NCBI GenBank assembly: GCA_947184155.2
Contig: CAMXCT020000485.1
Span: 62,001-126,000, forward strand
Length of the DNA stretch: 64,000 bases
Origin: Cladocopium goreaui
Taxonomy: Eukaryota; Sar; Dinophyceae; Suessiales; Symbiodiniaceae
Reading direction: 5' to 3'
Shown one piece after another: positions 21,848 to 32,829 of this stretch. The notes under the pieces are model-generated. The model did no database searches. It was not told the origin of the DNA and was given only the letters and a program-made list of their open reading frames with translations. Position numbers and translations under genes: made by a program. Numbering within the stretch: position 1 is the stretch's first letter; each line of letters begins with the position of its first letter.

Positions 21848-24227
21848 ATGGCTTCAGAGACGTTCACCGTGGAAGATGATGAGTGCCATGGATGTGCTGG
21901 CAACTCAATTCAGATTGAAGCTGACACTTCGTTTTCTGACTGTCCTGACTCCAGTTGGACTTTCGTGCAAGATGTTTTGCCAGATGCACATGTTGAAGGT
22001 GAACGTGTGAATGCATACCCTCATGATTTTGGTTTTGAATCACTTGAATTTGAACACAGCGGAGAGACTGAGAAGAGTGCTTGCGGTTCATTGTGCCCTA
22101 GCCCCAGTACACCAGCTGCCGGTTCTGAGTTGCATTTTGAATCAACTTCAAACGCAGTACAACCTGTGACAAGTGATTCTCAGTGGCAGTTGGGTGTCAT
22201 TGCAAATCATGGCCAGTTTTCACAACACCAGACGTCACTTTTGTTGCCATGGGAGAGTGGAGTTTTTGCTGAGATTTTTGGCAAGGGTTCATTGCTTGAG
22301 TTGCCACAAAGTCACCTGCCAGAGCCTGACAGTGAATTCATGGAAAAGGTCATCGAGGCGTCGGAATCCTTAGCTTCCACTTCACATGTCCCTAGGGATG
22401 CTTGTTTTGACAAAGCAGTTCGAAACATCAGAGACCTTGAATACTTCGAGAACAAAAACAGACAACTTGAGCTGGCTTGCGGTCAATGGTTGGAGTTGCT
22501 TTCATGCAATTGGTACGCAACTGGTGTTGGTGAGATGCTTGCTACTGATATGGCTAAAGATGCTAGCGGCAAGCTGGCCAGTGAAACGCTGAAGGCCAGT
22601 TTCGGACTGAAGAGTCCACAGACGCTTTTGAAGCGTGCTGCAACGTTGCGGAGGTATTTCAAGTGGCATGCCTCAACGAGGTCCGATGCTCATCAAGTGG
22701 TTGTGAGCCCCCTGCCTTTGTCTGAGCCTGACGTCTGGGAGTTCTTTCATTGGTTGCGAGAGTGTAGGCAAACCACTGGCAGAGGTTTTACAACTCAATC
22801 TGCATTCATGGAGACTGTGCGGTTTTCAAAGTTTTGCTTGGACATGCGTGAGACTGACTGCATTCTTCAGTCGAGAAGGCTTTTGGGATTCTCTGCAATT
22901 CAGCGACAGTTGAAGGGCCCCACAAACCAGGCGCCCCCTTTGGAGCTGATACACCTTCAGCGGCTCCATGAGATTTTGGAGTCGGCGTCTTGTTTGACAG
23001 ACAGGTTGGGCGCTGGAGTCATGCTTGTTTGTGTATATGGCAGAGCACGGTGGTCAGACTTGAGATTCATACATCATGTTACAATTGAAGAAGGACGGAA
23101 CGGGTTTTTGACTTTGTTTACAACTGAACACAAGACCTCATCGGTTGGAGCAAAGCGAGAGCAATACCTGCCGTTGGTGATTCCTTGGATGGGTGTGACA
23201 CACCATGAATGGGTTGCAATTTTTCTTGAAGTCTACAAACAAGCGGGCTTGGACATCAACCGAGTGCCATTGGGACCGCTGATGCCTGCACCGAGATCGG
23301 GAGGTGGTTTCAGTGCGAGACCGCTCAGCACACCTGAGGCGGCAACGTGGCTACGGCTTTTGCTGCATGGGACGCCGTCTTCTGACAGCTTCAGGGCCCA
23401 TTCACTGAAGACCACATTGTTGGTGTGGGCAGCGAAGGCAGGCTTGGACAAGGAGGTCAGAGCTGTGCTTGGGCATCATGCCTCGGCATTGGAGGGGTCT
23501 GAGGTGGTATACAGTCGCCACTTACAGACAAGGGCGCTGAGGAAGCTGAATATGCTGCTCCACAGAGTGCGCATTGGGCTGGGGCTGGAGGAGGATCCAT
23601 TGGTGCCCAACCCTTTTGCAACGCCTTGCATCAGGACACCGGCGCCTGGAGCTTTGCCTGTACCGGCAACGCCTTTCCCTCCTTTGCCACCGGTGACAGC
23701 TGCAGTGCCCACAGGTGAAACGATTGACAAGGTTGCTGGCGAGATGAATGCGCTCGCTGATGCAGAGAGTGTCAAGGAGGAGCTCCTGGACGAGGCACAG
23801 ATTGCAGCGGCGGCTGATCAGGTTTCTCTTGAGCTTGGTGAATCAGGGAGTGATAGAACTTGACAGTTCATCTGGCAGTGACAGCTCAAGCGACACCTCC
23901 TCAACTTCTTCTGATGGCCCTGTGGTAGCAAGGCCTGACCTGCATGCCTTCACAGGGGAGGTTCCCGAAGGGATGAATTTTTACAGGCACAGGAAGAGTT
24001 CAATCATGCATCGTGTGAAGTGTGATGGGCGGATAGCTGCTTGTGGTGCTGTCATGAGTGCAAACTTCGTGAAGTTGCCAAGAGTTCTCACAGTGCGATG
24101 GCCGAAGTGTCTCAAGTGCTTCCCAGAAGACCCAGGACGAATCAGAAGCATTGACCAGATGACAGATGCCTTGGATGCAGCGCTGCAGCGCTCAAAGAAA
24201 GGCGGCACGTTGAGCTTCTTGCGCTGA
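21848..24227 (+). pseudogene. Element 2 tyrosine recombinase, frameshift before the C-terminal tail
   Basis: The main frame runs from ATG 21,848 for 671 residues. Residues about 210-340 look like the helical core-binding domain. The catalytic domain has Arg in YGRARWSDL (about residue 402), Lys in TTEHKTSSV, H-x-x-K in RAHSLKTTLLVW (about 517), His in LGHHASAL and Tyr in EVVYSRH (about 554). After a proline-rich stretch the frame ends at 23,863. The adjacent frame, starting before that point and open to 24,227, encodes a Ser/Asp run and a cysteine motif (CDGRIAACGAV ... WPKCLKC) that corresponds to the tail of the element 1 recombinase. A single-base indel near 23,850 is therefore inferred. 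The core enzyme itself is intact. Confidence 0.8.
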
Positions 24228-24571
24228 TAGAGAAAAAAAGGAGAGGCGCTTCTTGAGAGCAAAGGCTCGATGAACCATGTCACTTTGAGATTGGAGTTCA
24301 CAGACTGGAAAAGTCCAGTGCAAGCATCATGACGGAAAGCCGATCGTTTGCTTGCATCTTTGGTTCAAGAGGGTGCATTTTGCACCAGTACAGTTTGACA
24401 TGGTGACCAAAATTTTTGACAAAGGTCTTTTGGCAGAAAGCTGCATGTGTCTAAGTTTGCAGACAGCTGCAATGAGTCACGAGTGCGTTTCATGAGCTCA
24501 GAGTTGTTTGACAAATTTTTCTTCAACTAATCCATTTCTGCTTTTCGAATTTTGTAGGTTGCGTTGATGCC

Positions 24572-25764
24572 ATGACTTCCTTACTGGACAGTACTGCACA
24601 TTTCAGTGATCGATGTGCGCGATTGGGTTTAACACCTGGCTTTGTGACTGCACTTGGAAATGCTGGAGTTGATTCACTGTCACGTCTTGCTTTCATTGTT
24701 GGACAGCCAGGTCAACCAATTCAGAACCAGGATGTTGATGACTTCATTCAAAGAGCCCTTGGAAGAGCAGGAACCATAGCAGAGGCAAGTTCAGTCAAGC
24801 GCTTGACGTTTGAGGCTCATACTTATTTAGTTGCCACCCTTCGACAACAGGTCGATTCTTCAGAAGATACTCAACCCCGTAGGGTGGCCTTTGCAGAGCG
24901 CAACCAGCGCATGGAGAACCTACGCAATGAGCTGCGAGGTGTTGACATTCGTGGCGAGCTCGAACCTGCCCATTCCTTGTTAGACAAGACTTGCAAGATG
25001 TTTGATGACAATAGCATCAAGTGGTTGGAGCCATCAACATGCATATCTCGCAGCATGGAGGTGCAGGGAACCACAAATTCCAGAGAATTGACTTGGAGAC
25101 GGGCGCATTGATTTTGAAAAGTGATGACAAACAGACTTGTTCAACTGACAGTGAGATCAAGTTGCACTACGCTTTCACTCGTAGGGCTGTTGCTCTTGCC
25201 TTTGCACGCATCATGACATATCAACAGCATTGCGCCTGGGAGACTTTCTTGTTTGAGTCCTTGCACAGGGAGGTACCACCTGGCTACTCACGAGCCAGCC
25301 TTTCACAGGTGGTGAGTTGTGACAAAGCTGCCTGGTCGCGACTGGCCACATTGAATTGTCAGGTACGAGAGGATGCTGCTGGAAATTTTCCATTGGGAGG
25401 GGCCCTTTTGGCCCTGAGGTCAGATCCTGCAATTGCCTTGTACTTAGCTCCTCTTGCTAAGCCAGCTCAGCCAGCGCAGACTTCGACTTCTCACAGGGCT
25501 ACACCATATCAAGTGCCTGCGCACAGACCTCAGAAAGGAAAAGGGAAGTCAGGAGGCAAAGGTAAGTCTCCACCAATGCCTGCTGAGTTGAGAGGCAAAT
25601 ACCACAAGACGGCCAGCAATGACCCAATTTGCTTTGCCTACAATACCTCTTCAGGTTGTTCTCATAGCAGCACTGTGAAGCCAGGAGAACGTTGCCCAAA
25701 AGGCATGCATGTTTGCGCGGAGCCAAAATGCCAGCAGCCTCATTCGCTGCAACAACACAAGTGA
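24572..25764 (+). pseudogene. Element 2 gag-like protein, one frameshift
   Basis: ATG 24,572 (MTSLLDSTAHFSDRCARLG) opens a frame read to about 25,070; the continuation to TGA 25,764 lies in another frame (NHKFQRIDLETG...). Comparison with the element 1 gag places the one-base indel near 25,060-25,080. The C-terminus is Gly/Lys-rich, then has C-x9-C-x10-C-x4-H and a further Cys/His cluster (CFAYNTSSGC ... CPKGMHVCAEPKC), a zinc-binding nucleic-acid domain as in element 1. The frame after its UGA remains open into the methyltransferase-RT region. Confidence 0.75.
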
Positions 25765-28700
25765 GGTGCAGAAGCATTGGCAACAGACCTGAGAGGTTAC
25801 CACGTTGAGCAGTTATTCATTATAGAAGTGTTTGCTGGTGGTGCAGTTTTGACGTCAGTTGCCAAGCAGTTTGGTTTGGGTGGCATTGCTATCGATAAAA
25901 TCAAGAAGGCCAACGCACGCTCAACAATTTTTCAGTTGGACCTTTTACAACAGTCAGACAGGGAGCTGCTTGAACAGTGGCTCATGTCACCATTGCTGCT
26001 TTGGGTGCATTTTGCACCGGTGTGTGGAACAGCAAGCCGAGCACGTGAGATACCACGTCGAGGTGTGGCCAATTTGCCTCGGCCTTTGCGATCCTTTGAA
26101 TTTCCTCTTGGTCTTCCCACCTTGGAGGGAGATGAACTCAAAAGGGTGGAGATTGCAAATGCCTTGTTTCAATACACCTGTGAATTATTTTCTTTGTGTG
26201 TTCGAAGAAACATACTTGCAACGATTGAGAACCCAAGAGGATCCTACTTCTGGGTAACGCCTTTTTTGCTGGAGTTGATGCGGACTTACCCGCTGTATGC
26301 TACAGATTTTCAGGCTTGCATGTATGGGTCGATGCGAGACAAGTGGACTAGGATCTTAGCTTCGTTTCCTGAAATTTTGCAGATGGACTTGACTTGTGAC
26401 AGGAAACACCAGCATTTAGGCTGGGGTTTTACAACAGATGCGGCAGGACAAAAGATTTGGGCCACCTCTGAAGAATCAATGTACCCCAGAAAGCTCTGCA
26501 TAGCTTTGGTTCAGGTAGTTTTGCAGGTGGCACAGGCGCGTGGTGTGATTTTGCAACCTGAATGCTTGCATGATCTGGCAGATCATCCTTTGTTGACAGC
26601 CAAACAATCCCAAGTTGCGGCAGGCTTGCAACCTCGGAGCGCAAAACTCCCTCCTATGATGCCTGCGTTTCAACAATCTGCAGTTTTTCTTGCAAAAGGC
26701 CCCTCTGATATTCCATGTTCGTTGATGGCAAGGCTCTCACAAGACTTGACCTTGCGTACAGAGGCACAACAACCCGTTGTGGTCCCAAAAGGTGCACGTT
26801 TTTTGCGTGGCAATTTTGTTTCAGCAGTTTCTGAAGGGGGTGCAGATGGGCTTCAACAAAACAACACTGGAAGTCGATGCAGACTGGTCTTACAAAGTGG
26901 TTTTTGGACTTCCATGGGAATGCAAGCAGTTTGTGGAAAAAGCGTGTCAACTGGGACACCCTGCTGGTCAGAATCATGCAGTGCCAAAAGATTTACAGAT
27001 GGCCATTGACAAGCATGTTGAGTGGTCCGAGCAAACCTTGGTTGAATATAGGTTGCATTGGTGCAGACGTTGGCTGAAGCGTGCCAAAGAATTGGAGCCA
27101 TTGGAAAAAGCAGATGCAGCCGGAAGGCCTGATCATGTGAGGGCCACCACTCAATGCAAAAGGCTGCTGTTGACCCGTGAGTTGCTTGAGAGCGTCCACT
27201 ACGAAGACCTGGAAGTTCTTGACCTCCTGCGTGAGGGGTCGCCCTTGGCTGGGGAGATTCCGAAATCCCAGGCATTTCAGGAATGCTACAAGCCTTGTTT
27301 GCTCACCCTGCCTCAGCTGAAACGGGATGCTGCAAAGCGCAATCAGGCTATTCTGGCCTCGTGCAAGACTTCAGGTGACCATGCGGTTGACCAACAGCTT
27401 TTAAAGGAGACCCAGGAGGAAGTGCGGCTGGGCTGGGCCAGAGGCCCTTTTGATGAGGTGCCTGAAGGCTGCATAGTATCCCGGAGGTTCCCACTTGTCC
27501 AAGGTGCAAAGACGCGGATGATTGATGACTACTCAATCTCTGGGATAAACGACACAGCTGCCAGCAGTAACAAAGTTGATTTGCATATGGTGGATACCTT
27601 TGCTGCAGTTTTGCGTGAATTTTTCCAAAGGTGCAACGAAGTTGGACAAGACAGCACCCTGGTGGCCAAGACCTATGACTTGAAGTCAGCTTACAGACAG
27701 GTGCCGATCCGAGAAGATCATTTGTGTTTTTCCTTCTTCAGCATTTACAACTGCGAGCGACAATGTGCTGAAGTGTATCAACTGCTCACGTTGCCTTTTG
27801 GAGCAACTCATAGCGTATACAGCTTCCTGAGGTTATCCGAGTCATTGCACACCCTCGCTGCCCGGGCGTTGTATCTTCTGACAACAAACTTTTATGACGA
27901 CTACATATTGGCCTCAAGGCCGAGCAGCGTGGAATCTGCACGCAACTCAATGGAACTTCTGTTCCTGCTGACGGGCTGGCAGTATGCTACGGAGGGAAAG
28001 AAGTGCACATCGTTTGACAGGGTGTGCAGAGCTTTGGGTGTGGAATTTGACTTGAGCAAATCTGGTGAGCGCATCCTGATGATCCAAAACACTGAACAGC
28101 GCATTCAAGATCTTACGGTCTTGATAACAACAACTCTGGAATCTGGCGTTCTTGGAAAGCAATCAGCGCTTGTGTTGAGGGGAAAACTAGGATTTGCTGA
28201 CTCCTTTTTGCATGGACGTCTGGGTGCCTTGCTGCTCAAGCAGCTTTCAGAACATGCCTATGGGCGTGCCTCCAAGATACCCCCTGAGCTGGTCACTTGT
28301 TTAAATATGATGCTACAGCGATTGAAAAGTGGCAGACCAAGGGAAGTTAATGCGCTTCCTCTCAAACAATGGTTTGTTTATTGCGATGCTGCCTACGAAC
28401 CTGAAACAAAGACTGGAGGGATTGGAGCTGCGCTCTTTGACAACAAGGGCGAATGTGTTGCATGGTTTGGCTTTCCTTTGGATGAGAAAATTTGCAATGT
28501 TTTTGGAGCGCAAAAGAAACATACTGTGATTTACGAACTGGAACTTTGTGCGGCAGTGCTGGCCTTAGACTTTTGGGCCGATCGAATGATGGGCGGTCTT
28601 CAGGTGTGCTTTGGAGACAATGATGCTGCAAGGTTTTCATTAATACGGGGCACTTGCTCCAGTCATGTGTCTTCTTGCTTGATGGAATATCATCTTCGCC

Positions 28701-28882
28701 GAGAAGCTTCGAACAACCTGTGCGTTTGGTTTGCAAGGGTGCCTACAGAGGCCAACATAAGTGACTTTCCTTCACGAGGTGTACAACACCCACTACTCAC
28801 TGGATGCTGCGATGAGTCTACAAGTGCACTGGCTTGGTTTGAGACTTTGCTGCAGAAACTGACGGTGGGCAATGCAATTTAA
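25765..28882 (+). pseudogene. Element 2 methyltransferase-like / RT / RNase H polyprotein, one frameshift
   Basis: It is in frame with gag beyond UGA 25,762-25,764. The methyltransferase-like domain shows LFIIEVFAGGAVLTSVAKQF (motif I), HFAPVCGTASRAREIP (Cys motif) and ATIENPRGSYFW (ENP), then DFQACMYGSMRDKWT, paralleling element 1. A single-base indel near 26,845 precedes the linker (YRLHWCRRWLKRAKEL). RT motifs: TYDLKSAYRQV (A), LPFGATHSVYSFLR (B), NFYDDYI (C). RNase H: YCDAAYEPE, YELELCAAVLALDFW, FGDNDAARF, and Asp in ISDFPSR. TAA at 28,880-28,882, 26 bases before B1'. RT and RNase H are uninterrupted. Confidence 0.85.
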
Positions 28883-28908
28883 ATGGGGTGTCGAGACGCA
28901 TGGTCCCC

Positions 28909-28980
28909 TTTTGGAAAAGAAGTGCGTTGCTTCTGCACTGACTTTACAGCTTGTTGTGGCCAACATGTAAGGCTTGACGA
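28909..28980 (+). repeat. Element 2 repeat B1'
   Basis: 72 bases from TTTTGGAAAAGAAGTGCG to GGCTTGACGA, identical by eye to 29,183-29,254. It directly abuts A2', giving the circle joint. Confidence 0.9.
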
Positions 28981-29127
28981 TGCAGCTGAATTTATTCATC
29001 GAATCGTCATGGTGCACTTGTTCAGAAATTGGAGAATTTCGGGACACAACTTCATCTCCTATGTCCGAAGCATTCTTTCTCAGAGGTGGGTGGGTGGGCC
29101 GCTGTGTATTTTCCACACTTCAAAGCG
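28981..29127 (+). repeat. Element 2 repeat A2'
   Basis: Copy of A1' (21,635-21,782). Its end forms an 11-bp stem with the sequence after it (CACTTCAAAGC near 29,116 with GCTTTGAAGTG near 29,147). The 55 bases between A2' and B2' (29,128-29,182) are unique. Confidence 0.9.
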
Positions 29128-29182
29128 CCCACCCACACCACCACTGCTTTGAAGTGTGACAGGCCATAACCCTAGCCTGTCG

Positions 29183-29254
29183 TTTTGGAAAAGAAGTGCG
29201 TTGCTTCTGCACTGACTTTACAGCTTGTTGTGGCCAACATGTAAGGCTTGACGA
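29183..29254 (+). repeat. Element 2 repeat B2'
   Basis: Second copy of the 72-base B' unit and the right end of element 2. The final GA is shared with the target. Confidence 0.9.
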
Positions 29255-29374
29255 CGTTTGTTTTACGTTTTTTGTTTTCCTTTTTCTCCCGACCGGATTG
29301 GTGTTGATCAAGGTCCATCTTTATGTTGTGGGGTGCGTGGTGCGCGGCGCTTTCAACTGACCTGAAATAATAAG
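29255..29374 (+). repeat. Element 1 repeat B1, right part
   Basis: Continues B1 with CGTTTGTTTTACG and matches 30,059-30,178. It ends AATAATAAG, where A2 of element 1 begins. Confidence 0.9.
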
Positions 29375-29776
29375 CCGGAACTCTTTGAAAAAGATGATGG
29401 CCTTATTGTGTAGGGTCAGTTAGTTCTAGCTGTGCAGACTTTTCTGCACGAGCGTGCGCCGCGTCTCCGTAATGTAATCGCACTCCTCTCACTTTGATGT
29501 CCTCGCTTCTCTGTCGCCAACGTACCAAATTGTTGTTTGATGTTTTTTCTACAAACCTCAAACAACCGTTTTTGAAACAAACACATTTGCAATGAATGTC
29601 CTTCAGTTGCTGTGATGTGTATTTGTTTTGATACAAACTGTGGTGCATGTTTTGTACCTGTTTGGTATCTTTTAATTTTTCAATACTGAATCCACATCAA
29701 TATATGTTGTGTCCGCAACATACTCTTTCAAGGTGTGGGAGGGTGGGACCTCAAATTTTTATGAGGAAACCAAATA
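29375..29776 (+). repeat. Element 1 repeat A2
   Basis: 402-base copy of A1. Two substitutions were noticed (C/T near 29,622 and near 29,686). Confidence 0.92.
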
Positions 29777-30178
29777 CCCACCCTTGTCTTCCCACCCGGT
29801 TTCCTCTGGTCTGTATGACCTTTTTCTCTTCGGTCCGTTTGACCACACTATTTTTTGCCTCGAGTTGGAAAGCCATTCCAACCCAAACGAACCTGGTCGA
29901 TCTTTCCCCACAGCATGGTGAAAAAAAAATGCGTTGTCCGAGTGAACTCAAGGGTCATCAGCTGTTCGGTGCAATTTCAAAGTTTTTCACACATGTCTGT
30001 TTTTTGAGCTGCGCAACGTTTCGATGATTTTATTGGCGATACGGAAGTTGCGGCGTGACGTTTGTTTTACGTTTTTTGTTTTCCTTTTTCTCCCGACCGG
30101 ATTGGTGTTGATCAAGGTCCATCTTTATGTTGTGGGGTGCGTGGTGCGCGGCGCTTTCAACTGACCTGAAATAATAAG
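29777..30178 (+). repeat. Element 1 repeat B2 with 85-base unique lead
   Basis: 29,862-30,178 (317 bases) repeats B1. The first 85 bases (29,777-29,861) have no copy upstream. The element ends AATAATAAG and the minisatellite resumes. Confidence 0.88.
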
Positions 30179-30235
30179 TCTCCCTTCTTCTCTCGTCATT
30201 CTTTCCTCAGGAAAGGGGTTCTGTTCCATCATGAA
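30179..30235 (+). repeat. Remnant of the minisatellite after element 1
   Basis: TCTCCCTTCTTCTCTC through GTTCTGTTCCATCATGA is the continuation of the unit broken at 14,018. It ends after a half unit and is followed by about 560 bases of unique host DNA. Confidence 0.9.
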
Positions 30236-30798
30236 GGAGTAAAACAGAAGACAGGAGTATGCCAGACAGTTCCATGAATTTTGAATTGCACATGGCCTTG
30301 GTGGAAACATGCGTTGTTGTTGTTTGGGGTCTATGCTGGTGTAATGTATTCGTTTGTGTTTTTTTGTGCGTGTTTTTGATGGGAAAATCGGTCCAAAACA
30401 GAAATCATTTCATGAACTACCGGGCCCACGGAGAAGGGACTGTGCGACATCTTTTGGGTCCGGTTGCCATTTTTGCAGCTTCATGCCGCTGTGGTAACAG
30501 CAGCCATACTTGGTTTGGGCAGCTTGCCTTGAATGTCAGGACTGGCAGTTCTTTCCCACATGTCTGGTGCTCGTGTTTGTGATTGCATTGTGCAATTGAA
30601 GGAGATGGAATAGCAGTGATGACCAATCTTAGAGTTCATGGTGAAACTGTCGCCTTTGGACAGGAGTAGGCCATGGTGTGCTTGTGCCAAAGCATGAAGC
30701 ACAGCACAGAGCTTACCTGCAGAGGTTGCAGGACGGCATCTCTTGAACCGCATTTGTTTTTGACCCAAACAAATTTTACTGCAGTGAGGGGTTATGAG

Positions 30799-32286
30799 AT
30801 GTCGAACGCATGTCAATGGAGGAACGCAATCAAGCTTTTCGTCAACAGAAGGGAAACGACGACAAGTTTTTAGACAAACTCAGGTGGGTGTTTTTTCAGC
30901 CGCAACTACGTTTCGCTATATAGACATCAAACCAATTACTTTCCGCAGGCGAGAGCAGGGTTTCAGCGTTTGTTTCTCCGGTGCAAACGCCTCCAAAGGA
31001 GGTGTGGAACTTAGCAACAGAGATTGGATTGAAACGAGTGGGTGCCCACTGCATAATATTCACTATTCACCCGATCACTGAGGTGTTCCAAGCAGGAACA
31101 AACCGTCGAAAGGTGCCAATTGTTTGAATTGTTTGTGCAAGTTGATAACACAAGTTTTGCATCCAGTGGAAGTCAACTGTGTGGAGGTCACTCGCGGGGG
31201 GGTAGTCCTTGGTGGGAGTCTCGGAAGAGTGGATTGATGGCACATTGTGTATATTGGAAACTTGTTGCTCTTGCCGTGTGCTATGACATGCTATGTTCAT
31301 AGTCTTGCTTTCAGGCGTCAATGGGAAGAAGGAACTGTTGAGATCAAAGGTCTCAGGGGCGAGGTACGGTGAACTGATGTTGACGCAGTTCAGTCATGGG
31401 AAAGGAATGGGTCACTGCATAATGCCGGCTTGACTTTTACCAGCTAGACCTGCAGAGCATTGCAATTTGGAATCACTTGAGTATGATTTACCGGACTCTG
31501 ATGGAAAATTTAGGAGGAACCAGGGTCTGATGATGTCACCAATGTTGTGTTCGATGCCTCTTTTTGTAAAATTTGTTTAGAATTTAGAGTAACATTCAGT
31601 TTTTGCTCAAAACAGATGCGGGTCTCAGTGTCGCAAAGGTTCCTTTCGATCAGTGAGACTCGAAACTCGCCCAGATGCCTTGATATGCCTTGCACATATT
31701 CTGGACAGAACATACAGAACACATTGTGTGATTTGGAGGTCTATGCAGTTCGGCCAACAGGCGAACGGGTGGCGACAAAGGCCAGCACTTTCATGGAGAT
31801 TGTTGAGTATGGCATAGATTTTTTTCTGTAAAAGGTGCCAACATGAAGCAGATGCAAGGTCTACATGTCAGTTTGTTCAGCATGCACCAGTTGCGACTTG
31901 ATCACTTTTTCACTTATATTTGATTGATTTTTCATGGCAGGCTCCTGGGCTGAACTTCTGCAAAGATGCTCTCCCTTCCTGGGCAGCCACACAAAAGGTG
32001 GGAGTAGAATTACCGACAAGATTTTTTATCGGTTGATACCCTGAAGTACTTTTTTTTGTTTCGAAAAAACGCGGAGACAGGTTTGACTAGTACTGCAAAG
32101 CTGCAAAACCATATTGATCCATATTGATCCACATACATGGATACACATAAAAAACATATATACATCTATATACATATAATATTGATCCATATTGTTTGTT
32201 TTGCGGTTCAAAAGGTTGATGAGGGCGTGCTGCAGGCATCCGAGGACCCCCGGAGGGGCAAGAGTTACCAGATCTGCAATATACAG
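30799..32286 (+). CDS. Exon-like segments of a host multi-exon gene (unidentified)
   Basis: Several short coding-like blocks have splice-like borders: about 30,799-30,883 (ERNQAFRQQKGNDDKFLD) before GTGGGT; 30,949-31,082, between TTTCCGCAG and GTGTTC, with the clean reading VSPVQTPPKEVWNLATEIGL then KRVGAHCIIFTIHPITE; 31,315-31,363 between TTTCAG and GTACGG; 31,941-31,997 between CATGGCAG and GTGGGA (57 nt, APGLNFCKDALPSWAATQK); 32,215-32,286 before GTTAGC (72 nt, VDEGVLQASEDPRRGKSYQ). The last two are both in phase 0. The 30.9-kb block is loosely reminiscent of the NPL4 family (P-x-Q then LGLxRVG), which I cannot confirm. Phases of the first three do not all agree, so the exon list is incomplete. 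Confidence 0.4.
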
Positions 32287-32414
32287 GTTAGCCACGTTTG
32301 CCGAAAGGCAGTGAAAGGCAATGTTTTTCTTTTTTATTCAACCCGCTTCGCGTGGGGTAGCCGCCCACACCGCAGGTTTATTTCGGTCCGTGAGAGGGGC
32401 TAAGGGTGGTTTTC

Positions 32415-32790
32415 CCTCGTGGGGGCTCCCCAAGCTAAGAATTTTCACTTTCCCCCTCCGTGGGGGCTCCCCAAGCTAGGGAATTTTCACTTTTCCCCCC
32501 CGTGGGGGCTCCCCAAGCTAGGGAATTTTCACTTTTCCCCCCCCTGGGGGCTCCCCAAGCTAGGGAATTTTCACTTTTCCCCCCCGTGGGGGCAACTAGC
32601 TAGGGAATTTTCACTTTTCCCCCCCGTGGGGGCTCCCCAAGCTAGGGAATTTTCATGAATTTTCACTTTTCCCCCGTGGGGGCTTCCCAAGCTAGAGAAT
32701 TTTCACTTTTTCCCGCCGTGACAGTTTCCCAAGCTATGGAATTTTCACTTTTCCCTCCCTTGGAGGCTCTCCAAGCTGCGGAATTTCAAA
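32415..32790 (+). repeat. Tandem repeat, about nine 42-bp units
   Basis: The unit reads TGGGGGCTCCCCAAGCTAGG then GAATTTTCACTTTTCCCCCC. It decays toward the right end. GGGGGCTCCCC is itself nearly palindromic. The frame through it (PWGLPKLGNFHFSP repeats) is a product of the repeat. Confidence 0.9.
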
Positions 32791-32829
32791 TAGCTAGACA
32801 ACGACGCCTAGATAGTCCCCCAAATCCCG

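Larger units (their letters stand above)
21635..29254 (+). mobile_element. DIRS/PAT/Ngaro-like retrotransposon, element 2 (nested)
   Basis: A complete 7.6-kb element lies inside B1 of element 1. Split direct repeats: A1' 21,635-21,782; B1' 28,909-28,980; A2' 28,981-29,127; B2' 29,183-29,254. Left junction GCGT-GA-TGCAGC, right junction TTGAC-GA-CGTTTG, uninterrupted target (in B2) GCGT-GA-CGTTTG, internal circle joint TTGAC-GA-TGCAGC. All four are explained by one crossover at GA between a circle and the target, with no duplication. The gene order equals element 1, and protein similarity is clear but distant, so the two are different families. Confidence 0.92.
14019..30178 (+). mobile_element. 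DIRS/PAT/Ngaro-like retrotransposon, element 1 (interrupted)
   Basis: The element has split direct repeats: A1 14,019-14,420; genes; B1 21,438-21,634 continued at 29,255-29,374; A2 29,375-29,776; B2 within 29,777-30,178. Without the nested element 2 it is about 8.5 kb. The left flank ends GGTGCTTG and the right flank begins TCTCCC, which joined give the intact minisatellite unit, so insertion caused no target duplication. Encoded in order: tyrosine recombinase, gag-like protein, methyltransferase-like domain, RT and RNase H. A1 and A2 differ at only two positions noticed in 402, so the insertion is recent. Tyrosine-recombinase retrotransposons replicate through a circular DNA, and the B-A junction at 29,374/29,375 represents that circle joint. 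Confidence 0.9.
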
